From Cinclus cinclus (taxonomy: Eukaryota; Chordata; Aves; Passeriformes; Cinclidae): a stretch of DNA of 64,000 bases. The position numbers and the translations under genes are program-made. Below the pieces are notes generated by a model. It ran no database searches and had not been told where the DNA came from. It worked only from the letters and a program-made list of their open reading frames with translations. The stretch lies in the NCBI RefSeq assembly GCF_963662255.1, contig NC_085067.1:8894148-8958147 (forward strand), given 5' to 3'. Shown here piece after piece: positions 26,001-38,500 of the stretch. The first letter of the stretch is position 1; every line of letters begins with the position of its first letter.

Positions 26001-27533
26001 CCTAACAGGTAACAGTTTGACACAGCACAGCTTAGTATTTCTCAAAAGACAGAGATCTTGTAGTATTTGAGCTTGCTGTACACACAAATTATGACACTTC
26101 AGCAGTACTAGTGCAGCTTCTGTATAGTCAGATTGTACAGAACTGGCAGGCAGCTATGAGACAAAAGAACCCAAAGTAAGATAGAGAAAAGCATTTGTTA
26201 AACAGCAAAAAAGTCTGAACAGGGAGATCTCAGGTCAGATTAGGAGATGTTCTCTAGGTTGATATTTGAGAATGTTTAAAAACTAGCCATGTGCCTCTGC
26301 ATTGAGCAGTGTGGCCTTCTGTAAGGTACAATCTCTCACACTCTTGGGTTACCAACACCTTTGTGCTTACTCATCTTCTGGCTCACACCAGCTTAAAAGT
26401 AATTGTGTACCATCCAGGAGCTGTGGTGTGCAGAAAGGTGGCAAAGCTGTCATTTGCCTTTTGGATACAGAGGGTGTATCCAATTCTCAGTGTTTCACAT
26501 AATCACTCAAAACTCGTAGAAAACATATCAGGCTTTACTCGATTAGTGGCCTAAGAGTAAACAACGTAGTATACAGTCAAGCAGAGCCTCATCCCCAAGA
26601 GTCAGAGCAGCCTGGAGGGAGAAGATTGGAAAAATACACTCAGACTGTGTGTGTTCCCCTTGCTGGGGATCTCAGTGGAGGAATGATTAGCAACTACAGG
26701 AGACAGACTTGGTTCTTGTAAGGTTCTTTGTGGAGACGGAGTATTAAATGATTTCTCTTTTTCTACCTCACCTTCCAATGTCCACCAATACATTTCAAAC
26801 TATGCAACAGCATGATCACCCAGTAGACAGAGGAAAAACAGCGCTGTGCTTCCAGAGCCCCTCTTCTCCGTTCTGACCATTGAGCCTTCGCAGGTTGGGC
26901 TTTCTTCCCCATCTTATTCCTTGCTCTTCCTCTGTCCTTCTCTCTTCCTAGCAAATGTCCTGATTCCTCCAGGGCTCTGCTCCTAATGCTTTCTCCACAA
27001 AGCCAGACCAAACAGCTCCAGACTGTTCTCCTTCCATGTGTATTCCTGCAGCAGTTCCCCGGGCAGGAGACAAGAAGCACCAGGTGAGAAGGGTGACCAT
27101 AAGAACCAGCTTAAAAAGCGAATTTGTTCATTCCACAGCCCTCTGGGGGCTGAGGTGACACGGGCAATATGCCCTTATACCACGGAGCTAGGAACATGAG
27201 GGGACACAACAAATCCGAGGCTGATACAGGCAAAAGGGCACACACAGCATAGGAAGAGCAGAGCCAGCAAGGACAGGTGAGCTGCAGGTGGGCGGCCACA
27301 AGTTGTTCTGCCCACAGCCTCAACATCTGTGCCAGTCATGTCGGAGGGTCACCCTGGCAAGGGCCACAGCCGCCATCCCGGGGCAGAGGGCTGCCGGGTC
27401 CCCTCAGGGACAGCAGGAGCACAACCCACCACAAGGCTGGGCAGCGGCACCAGCCATGCCTTGAGGGACGAGCACCTGAGCCAGCCCCGGGCCGTGGGGG
27501 AAGGAGACCCGGCAGGGGGACAAGGGCTGGACA
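23086..27533. other. Intergenic DNA, no gene recognised
   Basis: About 4.4 kb. Apart from a possible ancient LINE scrap near 24.1 kb it is single-copy. Three short + strand open frames in different phases lie almost end to end at 24,361-25,051 and resemble no known protein. Around 25,360-25,390 there are A12 and A7 runs. No exon is identified. Confidence 0.5.
24085..24160 (-). mobile_element. Possible ancient CR1/L3-type 3' scrap
   Basis: Read on the minus strand, the words 'gacaggagactgaactgttgg', 'ccatcaacctgatcc' and 'gccgggtcagg' resemble the 3' end of old amniote CR1/L3 elements. Divergence is high and the match is from memory of the consensus style, so this is tentative. Confidence 0.4.
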
Positions 27534-27722
27534 CAGAATCGCGGAACCACAGAATAGCTGGCGTTGGAAAGGACGTCTGGACATAATCCAGTGCAACCCC
27601 CTGCCACGGCAGGGCCACCCGGAGCAGGTGACATAGGGACACCTCCAGGCGGCTTTGGAATGACTCCAGAGAGAGAGAGACTTCGTGCCCTCTAGGCGCA
27701 GCCTGTTCCCTTGGGGACATCC
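27534..27722 (-). mobile_element. CR1 LINE, 3'-end fragment, reverse orientation
   Basis: The copy starts with the reversed tail ('acagaatcgcggaaccacag', 'ggcgttggaaaggacgtctg'). It continues 'atccagtgcaacc', 'caggtgacatagggacacct', 'aggcggctttggaatgactc' and 'gcgcagcctgttcc'. It has gained unusually many CpGs for a CR1. It lies just upstream of the minisatellite and is the last transposon before the AUTS2 promoter. Confidence 0.88.
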
Positions 27723-27778
27723 CTGCCCGGCTCCAGGGAATGAGCAGTGGCGGGGCAGGGCGGGACGCGTCCAGCCGG

Positions 27779-28280
27779 GGCGGTGTGCGGGACGGTGTGA
27801 AGGCGGTGTGAGGGGTGCTGTGAGGGGCGGTGTGCGGAGCGGTGTGAGGGGGTGCTGTGAGGAACGGCGTGAGGGGTGCTGTGCGGAGCGGTGTGAGGGG
27901 CGGTGTGCGGGGTGCTGTGCGGAGCGGTGTGAGGGGCGGTGTGCGGGGTGCTGTGCGGAGCGGTGTGAGGGGTGCTGTGCGGAGCAGTGTGAGGGGCGGT
28001 GTGCGGGGTGCTGTGCGGAGCGGTGTGAGGGGTGCTGTGAGGGGCGGTGTGCGGAGCGGTGTGAGGGGGTGCTGTGAGGGGTGCTGTGAGGGGCGGTGTG
28101 CGGAGCGGTGTGCGGGGCGATGTGAGGGGGTGCTGTGCGGAGCGGTGTGAGGGGCGGTGTGCGGGGTGCTGTGCGGAGCGGCATGAGGGGTGCTGTGAGG
28201 GGCGGAGTGAGGGGTGCTGTGAGGGGCGGTGTGCGGAGCGCTGTGCGGAGCGCTGTGCGGGGCGGTGTGAGGGGGTGTCA
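27779..28280 (+). repeat. GC-rich minisatellite, 12-bp unit, about 41 copies
   Basis: About 500 bp of head-to-tail 12-mers of the pattern (G/A)G(T/C)G(C/G)TGTG(C/A)GG. Three main variants are seen: GGTGCTGTGCGG, AGCGGTGTGAGG and GGCGGTGTGCGG. Copies starting at 27,911, 27,947, 27,971, 28,007 and 28,031 are spaced by 36 and 24 bp, which fixes the 12-bp register. A few units have one extra G. Because 12 is a multiple of 3 and the unit lacks stops, long spurious open frames appear on both strands (up to 397 codons). These are artefacts, not genes. The array ends at the edge of the AUTS2 CpG island. Confidence 0.96.
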
Positions 28281-28370
28281 CAGCGCGTGCCAGCCATCCC
28301 ACGGCGCAGGCCCCCCGCGCATGCCCGAGACTTATTTCGCGCGGCGGGGGCGCCGCATTTCGCGCGCCGC

Positions 28371-28404
28371 CGGGCGGGGAGCGGGCGGGGCGGCGGTCAC
28401 GTGA
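28371..28404. promoter_or_regulatory. GC boxes and a TCACGTGA E-box
   Basis: Two GC-box-like GGGCGGG cores (28,371-28,390) are followed by the 8-bp palindrome TCACGTGA at 28,397-28,404. GC boxes are Sp/KLF sites. TCACGTGA is the preferred site of USF and MiT-family bHLH-zip factors. Their position at the upstream edge of the island, about 1.16 kb before the AUTS2 start codon, suits a core or proximal promoter. The transcription start itself is not determinable here. Confidence 0.45.
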
Positions 28405-28649
28405 GCGGCGCGGGGCCGCGCGGCCGCTGGGGGCGACACCGCGACCGCCCCGCGCGGGGCTCGGCGGGCGCCCCTCGGCACCGGCACCGGCAGCGGCACC
28501 GCCCGGGCGGCTCCGACCCCGCTCCGCCGCGCCCCCGGGCACCAGCCGTGTTGGTGTGGCCGCCGCCGCTCCCGGGGGCCGCCTCCCCTCCGCTCGGATC
28601 TATTGTCACCACCACCACCAGCACCCCCCTCCTCGCCACAATTAATACG

Positions 28650-28664
28650 ATGAATTTGCCATGA
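28650..28664 (+). other. uORF 1 (4 codons, MNLP)
   Basis: ATG AAT TTG CCA TGA lies inside the loop of the inverted repeat. It overlaps the next uORF by the four bases ATGA. It would be translated only if AUTS2 transcription starts upstream of it. Such a minimal uORF usually dampens downstream initiation. Confidence 0.4.
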
Positions 28665-28678
28665 TTGATCCGTATTAA
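28661..28678 (+). other. uORF 2 (5 codons, MIDPY)
   Basis: ATG ATT GAT CCG TAT TAA begins in the stop of uORF 1 and ends within the right arm of the inverted repeat. The tight ATGA overlap would allow only one of the two to be read by a given scanning ribosome, or reinitiation between them. Translation is not shown. Confidence 0.4.
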
Positions 28679-28683
28679 TAGCT

Positions 28684-28707
28684 GGGGTGGGTGGGCGTGT
28701 TTTGGGG
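28684..28707 (+). other. Candidate G-quadruplex
   Basis: Four G runs (GGGG, GGG, GGG, GGGG) are separated by loops of T, T and an 8-base loop, directly after the inverted repeat. The third loop is one base longer than the usual 7-base limit, so folding is plausible but not certain. In RNA it would lie just after uORF 2. Confidence 0.4.
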
Positions 28708-28857
28708 CTCTTTTTCCTCCCCTTTTTTTCTCTTTTTCCTTTTTTTCCTTCTTTTTATTGTTTGGTTTTGTTTTTGGAGGGGCCGGGCTGGGATCTGATC
28801 TCCACTCCCGAGTCCATCCCTGGTCGGTGCCTGAGAAAATTGCAAAATTGCATCTGG

Positions 28858-28881
28858 ATGCATCGTTATTATTGTGTTTGA
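28858..28881 (+). other. uORF 3 (7 codons, MHRYYCV)
   Basis: ATG CAT CGT TAT TAT TGT GTT TGA is the last ATG before the AUTS2 start codon, about 680 bases upstream of it. The long spacing would favour reinitiation at AUTS2. Translation depends on the unknown transcription start. Confidence 0.4.
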
Positions 28882-28952
28882 TCCAGAGAGATAAAGGAGG
28901 AGGGAGAGAGGAGTGCGTGTTGGTGGGGAGGGGAAGGCTGCACCCTTCCCTG

Positions 28953-28975
28953 CACACACACAGACACACACACGC
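28953..28975 (+). repeat. Short (CA)n tract
   Basis: About eleven CA dinucleotides with one GA interruption lie within the presumed AUTS2 leader. Confidence 0.9.
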
Positions 28976-29013
28976 AGACAGAAAGGGAGTTCCGTGCATC
29001 TACAAATATATTT

Positions 29014-29031
29014 CCCCCCCCCCCCCCCCCC
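29014..29031 (+). repeat. C18 homopolymer
   Basis: An uninterrupted run of 18 C in the presumed 5' leader. Runs this long are prone to length error in sequencing and to real length polymorphism. The complementary G18 could form a quadruplex. Confidence 0.9.
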
Positions 29032-29220
29032 GGAACTTCTTTTAGTTGGGGAGGAAAGGAAGAAAGAAAATAAATTTTGTGCAAGGAAATACTCTCAGCT
29101 CCCTCCTTCCAGCGTGTCTCCTTTCTTTATTTTTTCCCCCCCTTCTTCTCAGCCTTTTTTCCTCTGTTTCGAAGATCCTCGCCCTCCCAGCCCCTTGATC
29201 AAAGCATTCCGCTATTCTGA

Positions 29221-30603
<1,383 letters not shown>

Positions 30604-33600
30604 TGAAGGGCTTTGTTGTTTGTAAGTTCTGATCGGGAGAAGTTTGCTGTGGTGAAATGCAGATTTATTTGGGTTTACGTGCACTGGAGTCACAACTGGA
30701 GCAATGATGAACTGTCAAAATAAATGTGGAGGTGAAGCTGATTGTTAAACAACAACAACAAAAAAAAAATCTGTGTAGCTTTTAAGATGTTTAAATATTT
30801 AGCCAGGAATACTTAGTGGTATTTTCAGGGTTATTTTGTTTTATTTTATTTCTTGATTTGTAGCCCGAATTTGTCCTTGGTTACACCTGTATCCATCCAC
30901 ACTGTGCCTTGGACAGAACTTACTCTGGTGTAATTAAGGGAGGATTTGTTCACTCCAACAAACCTCCACATGGTTGGTGTTGGACTCAAGTAAGCGGCAA
31001 GGAACAAATGCTGAGGTAATGTCCAGACTTTATTTATCCACCATTTCTCACCTGGTGAGCCCATCCACAAGTGACCTACTCGAACCAGTGAGTCCAAAAG
31101 TGTGGATACTTGTTTGTTTGGCATGAGAGAAATTTGTATTGCTTCTGTTTCAGACAAAATTCTATTTTTTCCTCAAACAAAGCCCTAGTTAGTGTCATTA
31201 AGCATTTTTATGGGAATAAGGACTTGAGAATTTGGCTCTAGTCCTTTTTGGATAGGAAGTGAAGAGCAAGTTTAGAACTTGGTGGGGCATTTTAGAAAGT
31301 GTCTTTATTCTGTTTCACCTCTTTTTTGTTTATTTTCAACTTGAAAATAATTGCTGTGCTCTCTTCTCTTTGCCACACCAAGCATGGCTACTACTTGCAT
31401 CCTCTCGTAATCCTGTATCAGTAGAAAGGAGCACAGATACATTACCCAGTTCTGCCAGCTAATATCACGTTCAGATAAAACAATAGCTTGCACACTGAGA
31501 CTTGACATACTTTTAATGTTCATGTGATAGGTGGCACGTTTTGACCTAACGATTTCATGCTGCGTTAAGAAATAATGTCACAAAATCGTTGTTAGGTTCT
31601 TTTTCCTGCAGCTCTGTGTGTGCGTTGAGAAACTTGTTTCTGAAGATCAGAGGGAGATGAAGGTGTCTGAGGAACAAGCCCAGTGTGGCAGGAATTGTTC
31701 TGTGTGTTGCATGTAGCAGCCTGGAGTTTTTGTTGTAATTGTGGTGCTGGTGAGGAGGCTGTGGGTGGCTGGTGGAGTGAGGTACCTCAGCCTTGGTGAG
31801 ATGTTTAGGTGTTAATATGTTTGAGTTGAGTCAAGAAGCTTTCGGTGCTGTGGAGAGGTGTCCTGGTGTTCATACACCTCATGCTGTGGGTCTGCCCCCA
31901 GCTCCTTGGAGGCCGTGGAGATTTTCCCAAGGTTCCAGAAGACACTCGTGCCCAGAATGTAGACAAGACTTTCCGGGCCCATGCCTTTTGCTTGATCTTC
32001 AGCCTTTTCTTGGACTTAACACAGCTGGAAGGGTGCAGAGACAGTGTTTTGTCTGCTGGGTGTGAAAAACTGTGAGGGGAAAGTGCAGAACACTTCACCC
32101 ACTGGAGGATCTAATCCCACGGTCCAGAAGAAGGGACACAGGTGGATGAGGAGGGGACAGCCACCACGGAGGGACAAAGCTGAACTCTGGGGACATGCTT
32201 GCAGCTCTAGGGGTGTGGGTTGGCTAGGTGTGAGGTGTCACCCCAGGACCTTCTTATGTATCAAGTTGCAGAAAAAGGAGCAAGAACTTCCGTGCAGCTT
32301 GATTTCACCTATCTTTTACTAAATGCTTTTGCTTTTTGTTGGGGTGACTGAAAAAGTCCAACCTGTGCAAAATACCAGGTTGTGTGAAGCTTGTAGATGG
32401 CAAAGGGACACAGGTGCTGCATAAGAACACATCCCATGCCACTATAATGTCAGGAGGATTCATCCAATCTGTTATGGTCATGTTGATAAAAGTTCCCTTG
32501 AAGCAAAACTTTAACCAGCTCCCACTCTGGAAACTGCTTTTCTGTCCGGGTGTCTGTAGCCTTCTCATACTTCTCAAGTGTAAATTGTTTGGTGTTGAAA
32601 TAGAGGCCATCTGCTTCTGGTTATCTGTCTCTGCATTTATGGCACCCCATACCTTGTTGTCTCTAATGTTTGTGTTGGGAATACCCAGGAAGAGGGAGTT
32701 AAATGAAGACAGTGGAATCTCACTGTGGATTTTTTCCTTCTTGGAGTGACAGTTCAGCAATTCCAGTGTCCGTGCAGATGTGGCAAGACTGATCCTCGCC
32801 TGGCCATGCAAGGCATCAATGTAGCTGTGTGAAATATGGACCTGTCCCCTATACTGGAGAGCATTTTGGGGCCTTGACCTTCAGAAACCAGCCCTTAATG
32901 TGTAGTAAAGCAGATGAGGTATGGTCCCACAATTTGATCTGATTCACCAGATTCTCCTGTGAGTGGCCTTGCTGGGACTGACAGCAACAAGCTCTGTGGT
33001 TCACTGTTGCCCTGAACTCCCCAAATGTCCCAGCCTGGAAAAGCAGGAAGGCACAGACACTCTGTATTAGTGTGACTGGTGCCTTGTCCAGCTGAGTGCT
33101 TTTCCCAGCTTGGAGGAGCCTGTGCTGCACTGCTGGTGTGTTTGTTACCAGCAATAATAACATGAGGTTCTCCAAACACAGGTGAGCATTTTAGACACTG
33201 GTTTGATAGGGAAAGGTCATTTCTCAGAATGTGATAAATCAATCCATTGGAGTGACTTTCTCCATGATGTGCTCTGGCAGTGTTGGCAAGGAGGCTTCTG
33301 CAGAGCTCTCTGGTGAGGTGAGATTTCAGGAAGATGTTTGTCTCCCTCCTACCCCCTGGTGCAGAGGTGTCTGGGCAGGAGACTGACGTGACATGGCTTT
33401 TGACGTGCCGTGGTGAAGATGGTTTGCTGTGATGAGAAAGGAAATCTGACCTGAATGTTAAGATAGCTTAAAGCCTGGGAAGTACTTTATGTTTCCTGAC
33501 TCAGCTCTGACCATCCCTATGGAGTAAGCAGTTGGTTTCAGGTTTTCTGAACACTGAGTAAGGTAATGAGTTTTTTCTGTGGATGTTTGTTTAGCTTCAA

Positions 33601-33845
33601 CTCAGGCAGCTCATCTGATAAGCCTGAAATGGGACACAGATATTTAAAGCACAGATAGAAGTGGGGTGGGAAGCAGGGGGACTCGCATTTAAATGGGGAT
33701 TCTTGTTTCATAAAACTGTCACAATTTCTCACTGTGCATTTGCTGAGCTCATTTCTGTTCAGCACACAGGCATTAGTCTGCTTTGAGACCATACTAAATT
33801 ATCATCAGGTAAAGCCCAATATAATTAATTACAAATGAGAAATGC

Positions 33846-33861
33846 TGACAAATATTTGTCA
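33846..33861. promoter_or_regulatory. Perfect 16-bp palindrome, candidate MEIS/TGIF-type site
   Basis: TGACAAATATTTGTCA is a perfect palindrome whose ends are TGACA and TGTCA, the core of TALE homeodomain (MEIS/TGIF) sites. It lies 20 bp after ATAATTAATTAC, a homeodomain-type word, in repeat-free DNA about 4 kb into intron 1. An enhancer role is inference. Confidence 0.25.
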
Positions 33862-35397
33862 AGGAGCTGTTTAATGAGCTTCAAATTCTGTGTCAGATGA
33901 TTCCATCCACTTTGTGTAAATGATTTCTAAGCAATTGTTCCACAGTGTTTGTGTGGTTTAGGCAGATGTTGGCTGCAGCACTTTTACAAGTTGCACAGAT
34001 AGTATGAGACTAGATGGAGTAAAGCTTAATAGCTAATCTGGGCTTTAAAATAGAGACACTACAGAAACAAAATGTGCAAGTAGCAAGAAGGTTTTGAGGA
34101 TCCTGTGGTCTCAGTTGTGTGCCTTTGTGCACTGACAGTGTAGCTCTGTGTATGCATCTGAATGCAGGAATTTGCTTTAGTAACTGGTGTGTGATGCTCA
34201 TCTCTAGGCATGGCCCACTGCAAATAGAAATAGCTTGGCTGTGTGACAGCAGAAGATTTGAGCTGGACACCAGAATGGCTGGCTTGCTGTGTGCTTTTTC
34301 TCCCCAAATCATTTTCTTCTCACCAATCTTCTAGCTGGCCTGATTAGCCTGTTTGCTTAAATTCTTCAAGATTTCAAGCAAGTTTGTTCTGCCTTGTCTC
34401 TATCCCTTCATATTTCAAAAGGAATTTGATCTTCCTGCCTTGCCACAGCAGCATCATAACATAAGGTGTTTGTTTAATGCTGTCAGCAAATCTTGGTGGC
34501 CCTTTTGTGTTTATTGACTGCTTAGATGCTTGTCCCAGTCTCTGTTTGCACATGCAAGTCTGCAGATTTAGATCAGCAGAGAAGAGAAGGGAGTAACTAA
34601 ATGAAGATATCTGGGGTTGAGGAGAGGCATTAAGCTTTGTGTGACACTGGGATATCATACAAAGCAATGCATTTATTATTTTCACTGTGTATTTAGAGGA
34701 AACAGTAAACTCACCTGAGATTAAATTTTGAGATTACCTTGGCAGAGCAGCTGACAATCTTGATGAAAACCTCAGTGACCAGACCTGAAAAAACAGCAAC
34801 TCAAATGGAAAGTGCGACTGAAAACAGTGGGATGCATATTCCACAAAAACAATGTCTAGGGTGATGTTTGAAACATATGTTGCTATCATTTGGGTACCTG
34901 AATATTTTAAAAATACTTTAAAATTATATTGAAAAGCCTGGTACCTTTCTGGGAGGTGAGGAACTCCTAACTCCAGCTGAATTCAGTAGCTGTTGCAAAG
35001 CTGAAGCTGTCTCTTCAGGCAGATAATGACCAAGGATTGAGATTGTTGCATAAATATTCTTTTAAGCTCCTGAAGGTAACCATGTAATGAAGGTGGGGAT
35101 TTTTGCCATTCCCATAGGTGTTAGTAGGAGGCACAGTAGCCTTGAGTTGAAGAAGGAAGAGTTTAAACTATAAGGACAAGTTCTTTTAGATTAATATGAT
35201 CCAATTAATCTCCACTAGCACTGCTCTTTAAGATTAGCATTAATATGAAATATGCCACACATCAAAAGACAAAAGACACCCTTATCCTTCCTTACCTTGG
35301 TATCTTCTATTTTTTCCTGCTATTTGGGCGAGTAAGTAAGCCCTTTCTGATTAAATATCTGGGGCCTTTGCTGGCATTGAAGGAATGTAAAATCCAG

Positions 35398-35562
35398 GAC
35401 GGTGGTGGAGTCACCATCCCTGGAGAGAGTTAAAAGAAGTGTAGATGTGGCACTTGGACACATGGTTAGCAGTAGGGCTGGCTGTGCTGATGGTTAATGG
35501 TTGGACTCTCTGATCCTAGAGGCCTTTTCCAACCTAAACAGTTATATGATTCTATGCTATAT
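35398..35562 (+). mobile_element. CR1 LINE, 3'-end fragment
   Basis: The copy reads 'ggtggtggagtcaccatccctgg', 'gtgtagatgtggcacttgga', 'tgatggttaatggttggact' and ends 'ccaacctaaacag', 'atgattctatg'. The wording belongs to a different CR1 subfamily from the commoner upstream copies. It lies in the sense orientation of AUTS2. Confidence 0.88.
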
Positions 35563-38500
35563 AAAATAAGGGTAAAGGATCAGGAACTTGAAAGGAAAAT
35601 GATTGTTAGGGAAAGGCAAAAAAAAATTGTCGAAAGGCATCAAGAGTCTGAGTAATTGAAAGATTGACTTACAAGACTGAGATCAATATAGAAATAGCAG
35701 GGACTATATGGGAACACAGAGAACTGGGGGGGGGGGAATGTTGTTACCAAACATAGAAGTTTCAGGAAAGATCCATTGCTGTGTAGGAAAATGCTCCTTG
35801 GTGTGAGCCCTGCTGGCAGTACCAAGGGGAGACACAACCAAATCTGTCCCTACTTAAGGATTCATTAATCCTGGTAACTTCAGCTGGGAGGAAGACAGAA
35901 AGATTCCTCTCTCACTGAAGATGATCCCCTCTTTCCCTAAGCTCTACTACTATTGTTTTTTGAGGTTTTTGTTGAACACCTATCAGTTTGACTGGGACAC
36001 CCTACCACATTACACTGGGGGTCTGACCTGCAGCCTTGTAATTATCTGCAGCTAAATTAGAAGCTTAATCTTTGTTCTGAGCAACAATAAGTTGAGTCAG
36101 ATAGGTTTTAAAAATAGCCCAAGCTCAAGTTTAGTGAAGTCTCAAATGCAATTAATAAAAAGGTAATGGAGTTAGGAAGTTGCAGGGTGAAATGTGGAAA
36201 TGTTTAACTCTCAGTTTTCTTGCACTTGAACTGCAGTGTTGCCTTGGTTCTGCAAGAGAAAATTGCTTCCAACATTTGTCTGTCTTTTTGTACATTATCC
36301 TTATAATTTATCAGTTCAGTATCTTGTGTTCTTTTGGGGTTTGGCTCTGTATGTGCCACAAACTACCAGCTGCGTGCATTTTTGTATAGTCAGTTTGTTG
36401 TCCTTTTGACTTGATGCCAAGCCATGGTGAAGACCACTTCAGAACATCATAGTCTTCTAAACTCCTTTGTTGTAAAATGAATATGAAAATCCACTTTGTA
36501 AGTAATGAGGAATGGCTAATGCAGGTAGGGATTTGTTTTGCTGTAACAGCAGAACGTGCAGTGGCAATTTGTCAGATCCTCAGCTCAGCTGTGCTGTACT
36601 GTTTGCCTTTAAATAGTGTGTTACCTTAATGTCTTGAGAGTTTTCTCTTTGTATCTTGGCAACACTGCTGCTGAAGTTCACACCACTTGTGTGGTGGAGA
36701 GAGAAGGTTTTAACCAAAGGGTTATGTCCTCAGTCTGGTAAATACTATAGGCAGGAGTTTTGGTTGTGTCATCCTCTGTGCATCAGTGGTGGAATAAGTC
36801 AGCAAAAGAAGTGGATTATCCCTTGCCCCTGCAAATATTATTCTGTTTGTGAGGTTCTACTTGTGAGGTTTAATTTGATCATGGTGCATGTGCTCCATGT
36901 GGATTTAGTTTGTATTTGCTGTGCATCTCAGTCTTGCTGTTTTTAAAATGCCATGAGACAAAGGCATGGGAGATGTGCAGAGGTGTGCTGATATCTCATG
37001 TGCCCAAGTTCCTGACTGGCTGAACTTTTGGTTGTGTAATGCTGTATTACTGATATGATTAATGTACCAGCTCCACATAGGAGTAGTTACTCAGAGCCTT
37101 GCAGGAGTTCAGCTCGGTGTTATTTCCAGGAATGATCACCCTTTAATCTGTCTCACATGTGTTTGCCAGCTTCCTAAAGTAGAAATTTCTTCTCTTCAAT
37201 TAGTGCTCTTAAAAATTGTCTCTTTCCATACTTTTATTTGGTACCAAAGGAGATTTAATGGTATGAGAATAAAACTACTGTCAACCTATCCTCTCCATCC
37301 AGACATGAGCCTGGACTTGTTCTTTGTTGGATGAGCTCATGAAAAGAGGCAAACATTTTCAGCCTTTGGGACGAGCCCTGTGCTGAGCATCGTTTGTATG
37401 AAGCCACCTGGAGCAGGTTTGTGGATGGTGCAGGATGACAGTCAACACCAGAAGCAGATAGAGGTGGGCACCAGGAGGTTCTAGGTTGGGTTGACACTTG
37501 GGTGGCTGAAATTCTGAAGAGGTACTTGTGTGTTATGGAGTAATGCTATCAGTTGTATCAGACTTTAAGACATGTTTTACACTCCCATGAAATTAAGCAG
37601 TGGTCACATCCAGACCAAATTAATGAAAGGTTGTGAGAAGCCTTTTTCTGTCATAGGCTGACCGTGAGTGATAATACCTGTTGCAGATACCTGCTTGCCT
37701 GTCAGTGAAATCCAGAGCCACTGTTGCCTGTTTCCCTAGGTGCAGGTATGGGTTACCATGTCCCAGGAGACCCATCCTTGGGGACCCTCTTGCAGGTTGC
37801 TCAAGAGTGTCCTACAGCTGCTCTTAACTCACCCCCCTGGTGTGCTAAAGGCATTTTAATTCCTTTGCCTGTGAGGTGGAACCAGTGAGACGGAAATTTT
37901 TGCCACTGACTTCTCCAGGATCACACTTGGGTGGCTCCTGGGTACAGGAGAGCAGGGTACAGAACCTGTGTGGTGAAACTTCTCCCTCCTGGCAAATTCT
38001 GACAGCCCATGTTTTGTTGTTTGCACACCATTTCTTATTTCTGAGACTGAGATGGGTTACAAACATGGTGATAATTGCTCTTGGCAGTGATTTTTGTTTA
38101 TTTTCTCTCTGGAAGTCCCAAGTGACCTGAGACCTTTCAGTCTGAGAATCTGCTTAATTTTATTTTTTTTTTTTTTGAGACCTCTACTTCTGCAGAAGGT
38201 GGGAATAGCAAATAGGTGGCTGAAGCACCTGGCTCCTTGCTTACATGGATGGTGGGAATGGTAGAGAGGCAGCCAAAGGCCCTGACTTGTAGCCAGGAAT
38301 GGGGCTTTGTTCTTCACCTGGCTCCTGACAACTTCTTTCACCTTCCTCTTGCCTCCTGCACATCCAGGTACTTAGCACCACATGCCTCCAGAGGGTACCG
38401 TGAATGTCTTCCAAGGGTCCTCCAGAAACTGGGATTTGTTGCCCAGCTTCCAGAATTCCCAGGGGAAGGAGCTGGGAGGTGCTGCTGTTGCAAGAGCTGG

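Larger units (their letters stand above)
28641..28679. repeat. Perfect 9-bp inverted repeat in the AUTS2 leader
   Basis: ATTAATACG at 28,641-28,649 is repeated inverted as CGTATTAAT at 28,671-28,679, with a 21-base spacer. The stem can extend inward by about five more pairs with one bulge and one mismatch. This AT-rich island stands out in DNA that is mostly G and C. It could form a hairpin in RNA or be a paired homeodomain-type site in DNA. Confidence 0.85.

Noticed and set aside
27336..28664. Very long open frames on both strands (up to 397 codons, rich in Pro-His-Thr-Ala or Gly-Val-Arg repeats)
   Set aside because: They follow from the 12-bp minisatellite, whose unit length is a multiple of three and contains no stop in most frames. 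The composition is purely repeat-driven and no protein family matches.
32305..32811. 168-codon minus-strand frame overlapping a 121-codon plus-strand frame, considered as a possible processed pseudogene
   Set aside because: No similarity to a known protein is recognised, and there is no poly(A) tail or flanking duplication.
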